The notes beneath the pieces are model-generated. The model saw only the letters and a program-made list of their open reading frames with translations. It was not told the origin of the DNA and searched no databases. From JBOHHM01 sp050725495 (GTDB lineage: Bacteria; Pseudomonadota; Gammaproteobacteria; Burkholderiales; Burkholderiaceae_C), in the NCBI GenBank assembly GCA_050725495.1, contig JBOHHM010000068.1, forward strand, positions 1 through 16,610: a DNA stretch of 16,610 nucleotides, read 5' to 3'. The position numbers and the translations under genes are program-made. Numbering within the stretch: position 1 is the first letter of the stretch; every line of letters begins with the position of its first letter. Positions 15,869-16,610 of the stretch are shown piece after piece.

Positions 15869-15952
15869 ATGTTCATTCACCGCACCTTCATCACAGGTTG
15901 TAGCGACCGGGGAGCCTGGCCCTGGCGTCAGCCTGCTTCTGTGCGCTCCTGA
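15869..15952 (+). CDS. trpL: trp leader peptide, 27 residues with Trp-Pro-Trp
   Basis: A short frame from ATG 15869 to TGA 15950-15952 encodes a 27-residue peptide with two Trp codons nearly in tandem (TGG 15917-15919 and 15923-15925, giving WPW at 17-19). It lies 120 nt upstream of trpE and is followed by mutually exclusive stem-loops, the arrangement of a transcription-attenuation leader. Trp is rare, so two TGGs in 27 codons just before trpE is unlikely to be chance. No ribosome site precedes the ATG, and the likely promoter is so close that the mRNA may be leaderless, as reported for trpL of Sinorhizobium meliloti. The frame extends upstream to 15728 but that part would precede the promoter. 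Confidence 0.75.
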   Translation: MFIHRTFITGCSDRGAWPWRQPASVRS

Positions 15953-16005
15953 CTGCACGGCCTGGGCTGACAGCCACAGCGTGCGCCCGTGGCCCCCATG
16001 GGGCC
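15923..16005 (+). promoter_or_regulatory. trp attenuator with alternative RNA stems
   Basis: Three stems compete. Stem 1:2 pairs TGGCGTCAGCC (15923-15933) with GGCTGACAGCCA (15965-15976, one bulged A); its left arm includes the second Trp codon. Stem 2:3 can pair 15959-15967 with 15985-15994 (GGCC and GGGC parts), and GCCAC/GTGGC (15973-15977 with 15989-15993) is an alternative. Stem 3:4 is GGCCCC/GGGGCC (15991-15996 with 16000-16005). A ribosome stalled at the Trp codons would block 1:2, free region 2 and prevent 3:4. The 3:4 stem lacks a T-run, so its strength as a terminator is uncertain. Another hairpin (16020-16027 with 16045-16052) lies just before the trpE ribosome site. Confidence 0.6.
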
Positions 16006-16071
16006 GAGACTGAATGAACGCGGCAGCTTTTCCTGCTGAACCAGGCTGCCGCTGAGCTGGAGGCTTAATCC

Positions 16072-16610
16072 GTGATCACCGAACTCGAATTCAAAAGTCT
16101 GGTCCTGCAGGGCTACAACCGCATTCCGCTGATGGTGGAGGCGTTCGCCGACCTCGAAACCCCGCTGTCGCTCTATTTGAAGCTGGCCTTCTCCAAGGAT
16201 GGCGGCAAGTACAGCTTTCTGCTCGAATCCGTCGTCGGTGGCGAGCGTTTTGGTCGCTACAGCTTCATCGGCCTGCCGGCCCGCACCCTGGTGCGCTCGC
16301 GCGGTTTTGGCGCCGACGCCCTGACCGAGGTGGTCAAGGACGGCCAGGTGGTCGAGACCTCCGGCGCCAATCCGCTGGATTTCATCGCCGAGTACCAACA
16401 GCGCTTCAAGGTCGCGCTGCGAGCCGGCCTGCCGCGCTTTTGCGGCGGCCTGGCCGGCTACTTCGGCTACGACACGGTGCGCTACATCGAGAAGAAGCTC
16501 GAAAAAACCTGCCCGCCCGACGCCCTGGGCTGCCCCGACATCCTGCTGCTGCAATGCGAGGAACTGGCCGTCATCGACAACCTCTCGGGCAAGCTGTATC
16601 TGATCGTCTA
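16072..16610 (+). CDS. trpE: Anthranilate synthase component I (5' part only)
   Basis: The first 179 codons of trpE, which with TrpG converts chorismate to anthranilate, the first committed step of tryptophan synthesis. The start is GTG 16072, 8 nt after a GGAGG site (16059-16063). The frame is open to the window end. Recognisable segments are the N-terminal feedback-binding motif LLES (50-53), with the Ser that contacts tryptophan in known TrpE structures, followed by GGERFGRYSFIG, and further GLAGYFGYDTVRYIE (about 127-141). The chorismate-binding C-terminal domain lies outside the window. It is expected to be controlled at two levels: attenuation through the leader upstream and feedback inhibition by tryptophan through LLES. 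Confidence 0.95.
   Translation, partial: MITELEFKSLVLQGYNRIPLMVEAFADLETPLSLYLKLAFSKDGGKYSFLLESVVGGERFGRYSFIGLPARTLVRSRGFGADALTEVVKDGQVVETSGANPLDFIAEYQQRFKVALRAGLPRFCGGLAGYFGYDTVRYIEKKLEKTCPPDALGCPDILLLQCEELAVIDNLSGKLYLIV

Overview
The window reads as chromosomal DNA of a GC-rich betaproteobacterium of the Burkholderiales, most likely Comamonadaceae (a relative of Acidovorax, Polaromonas, Variovorax or Rhodoferax). The evidence is the gene order (Gcr-type membrane protein, apaG, divergent rpe-gph, then trpE), closest-looking family members throughout, and a dispersed AT-rich 17-mer (GCTATTAATTTGATAGC and variants) that I associate from memory with this family. Nothing marks the window as a phage, plasmid or island; it is mostly housekeeping DNA with a few unusual spots.

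Layout. 1-2074, plus strand: the 3' part of an NAD-dependent epimerase/dehydratase gene, then a Tat-type lipoprotein of the nitroreductase (Acg-like) family. 2228-4336, plus: a complete elongation factor G outside any ribosomal-protein operon, so probably the second copy (fusA2). It faces a small minus-strand gene for a secreted Lys/Ala-rich protein (4404-4781), with a hairpin between them. 5043-5902, plus: a chimeric ORF (ECF sigma region 2 joined to the tail of a ferritin-like protein), translationally coupled to a small periplasmic cytochrome c. 5929-8622, minus: thiL, a glutathione S-transferase, pgpA and a stand-alone cinA/pncC, tightly packed. 8674-11029, minus: a Kef/CPA-type antiporter overlapping a YbdK-type carboxylate-amine ligase by 11 nt. 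11214-13579, minus: apaG followed by the large 'site-specific recombinase' Gcr-family membrane protein. 13610-14988, plus: rpe and gph, overlapping by 4 nt. 14995-15140: a block of consecutive hairpins. 15150-15737, minus: a secreted chalcone-isomerase-like protein with a palindromic operator-like site upstream. 15854-16610, plus: an apparent trp attenuator with a short leader peptide holding two Trp codons, then the start of trpE, which runs off the end.

How the genes fit together. rpe and gph (pentose phosphate and phosphoglycolate metabolism) next to trpE is a common arrangement in this order of bacteria. The antiporter-YbdK pair is a possible functional unit because Kef-type antiporters are controlled by glutathione and YbdK proteins are glutamate-cysteine-ligase-like. 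The sigma/ferritin/cytochrome stretch looks like the relic of a three-gene unit (ECF sigma, ferritin-like, cytochrome c) that lost its middle by an in-frame deletion. I see no wholly new defence or mobile system. The strongest unusual items are this chimera, the near-leaderless trp leader, and the 17-mer element placed inside coding sequences.
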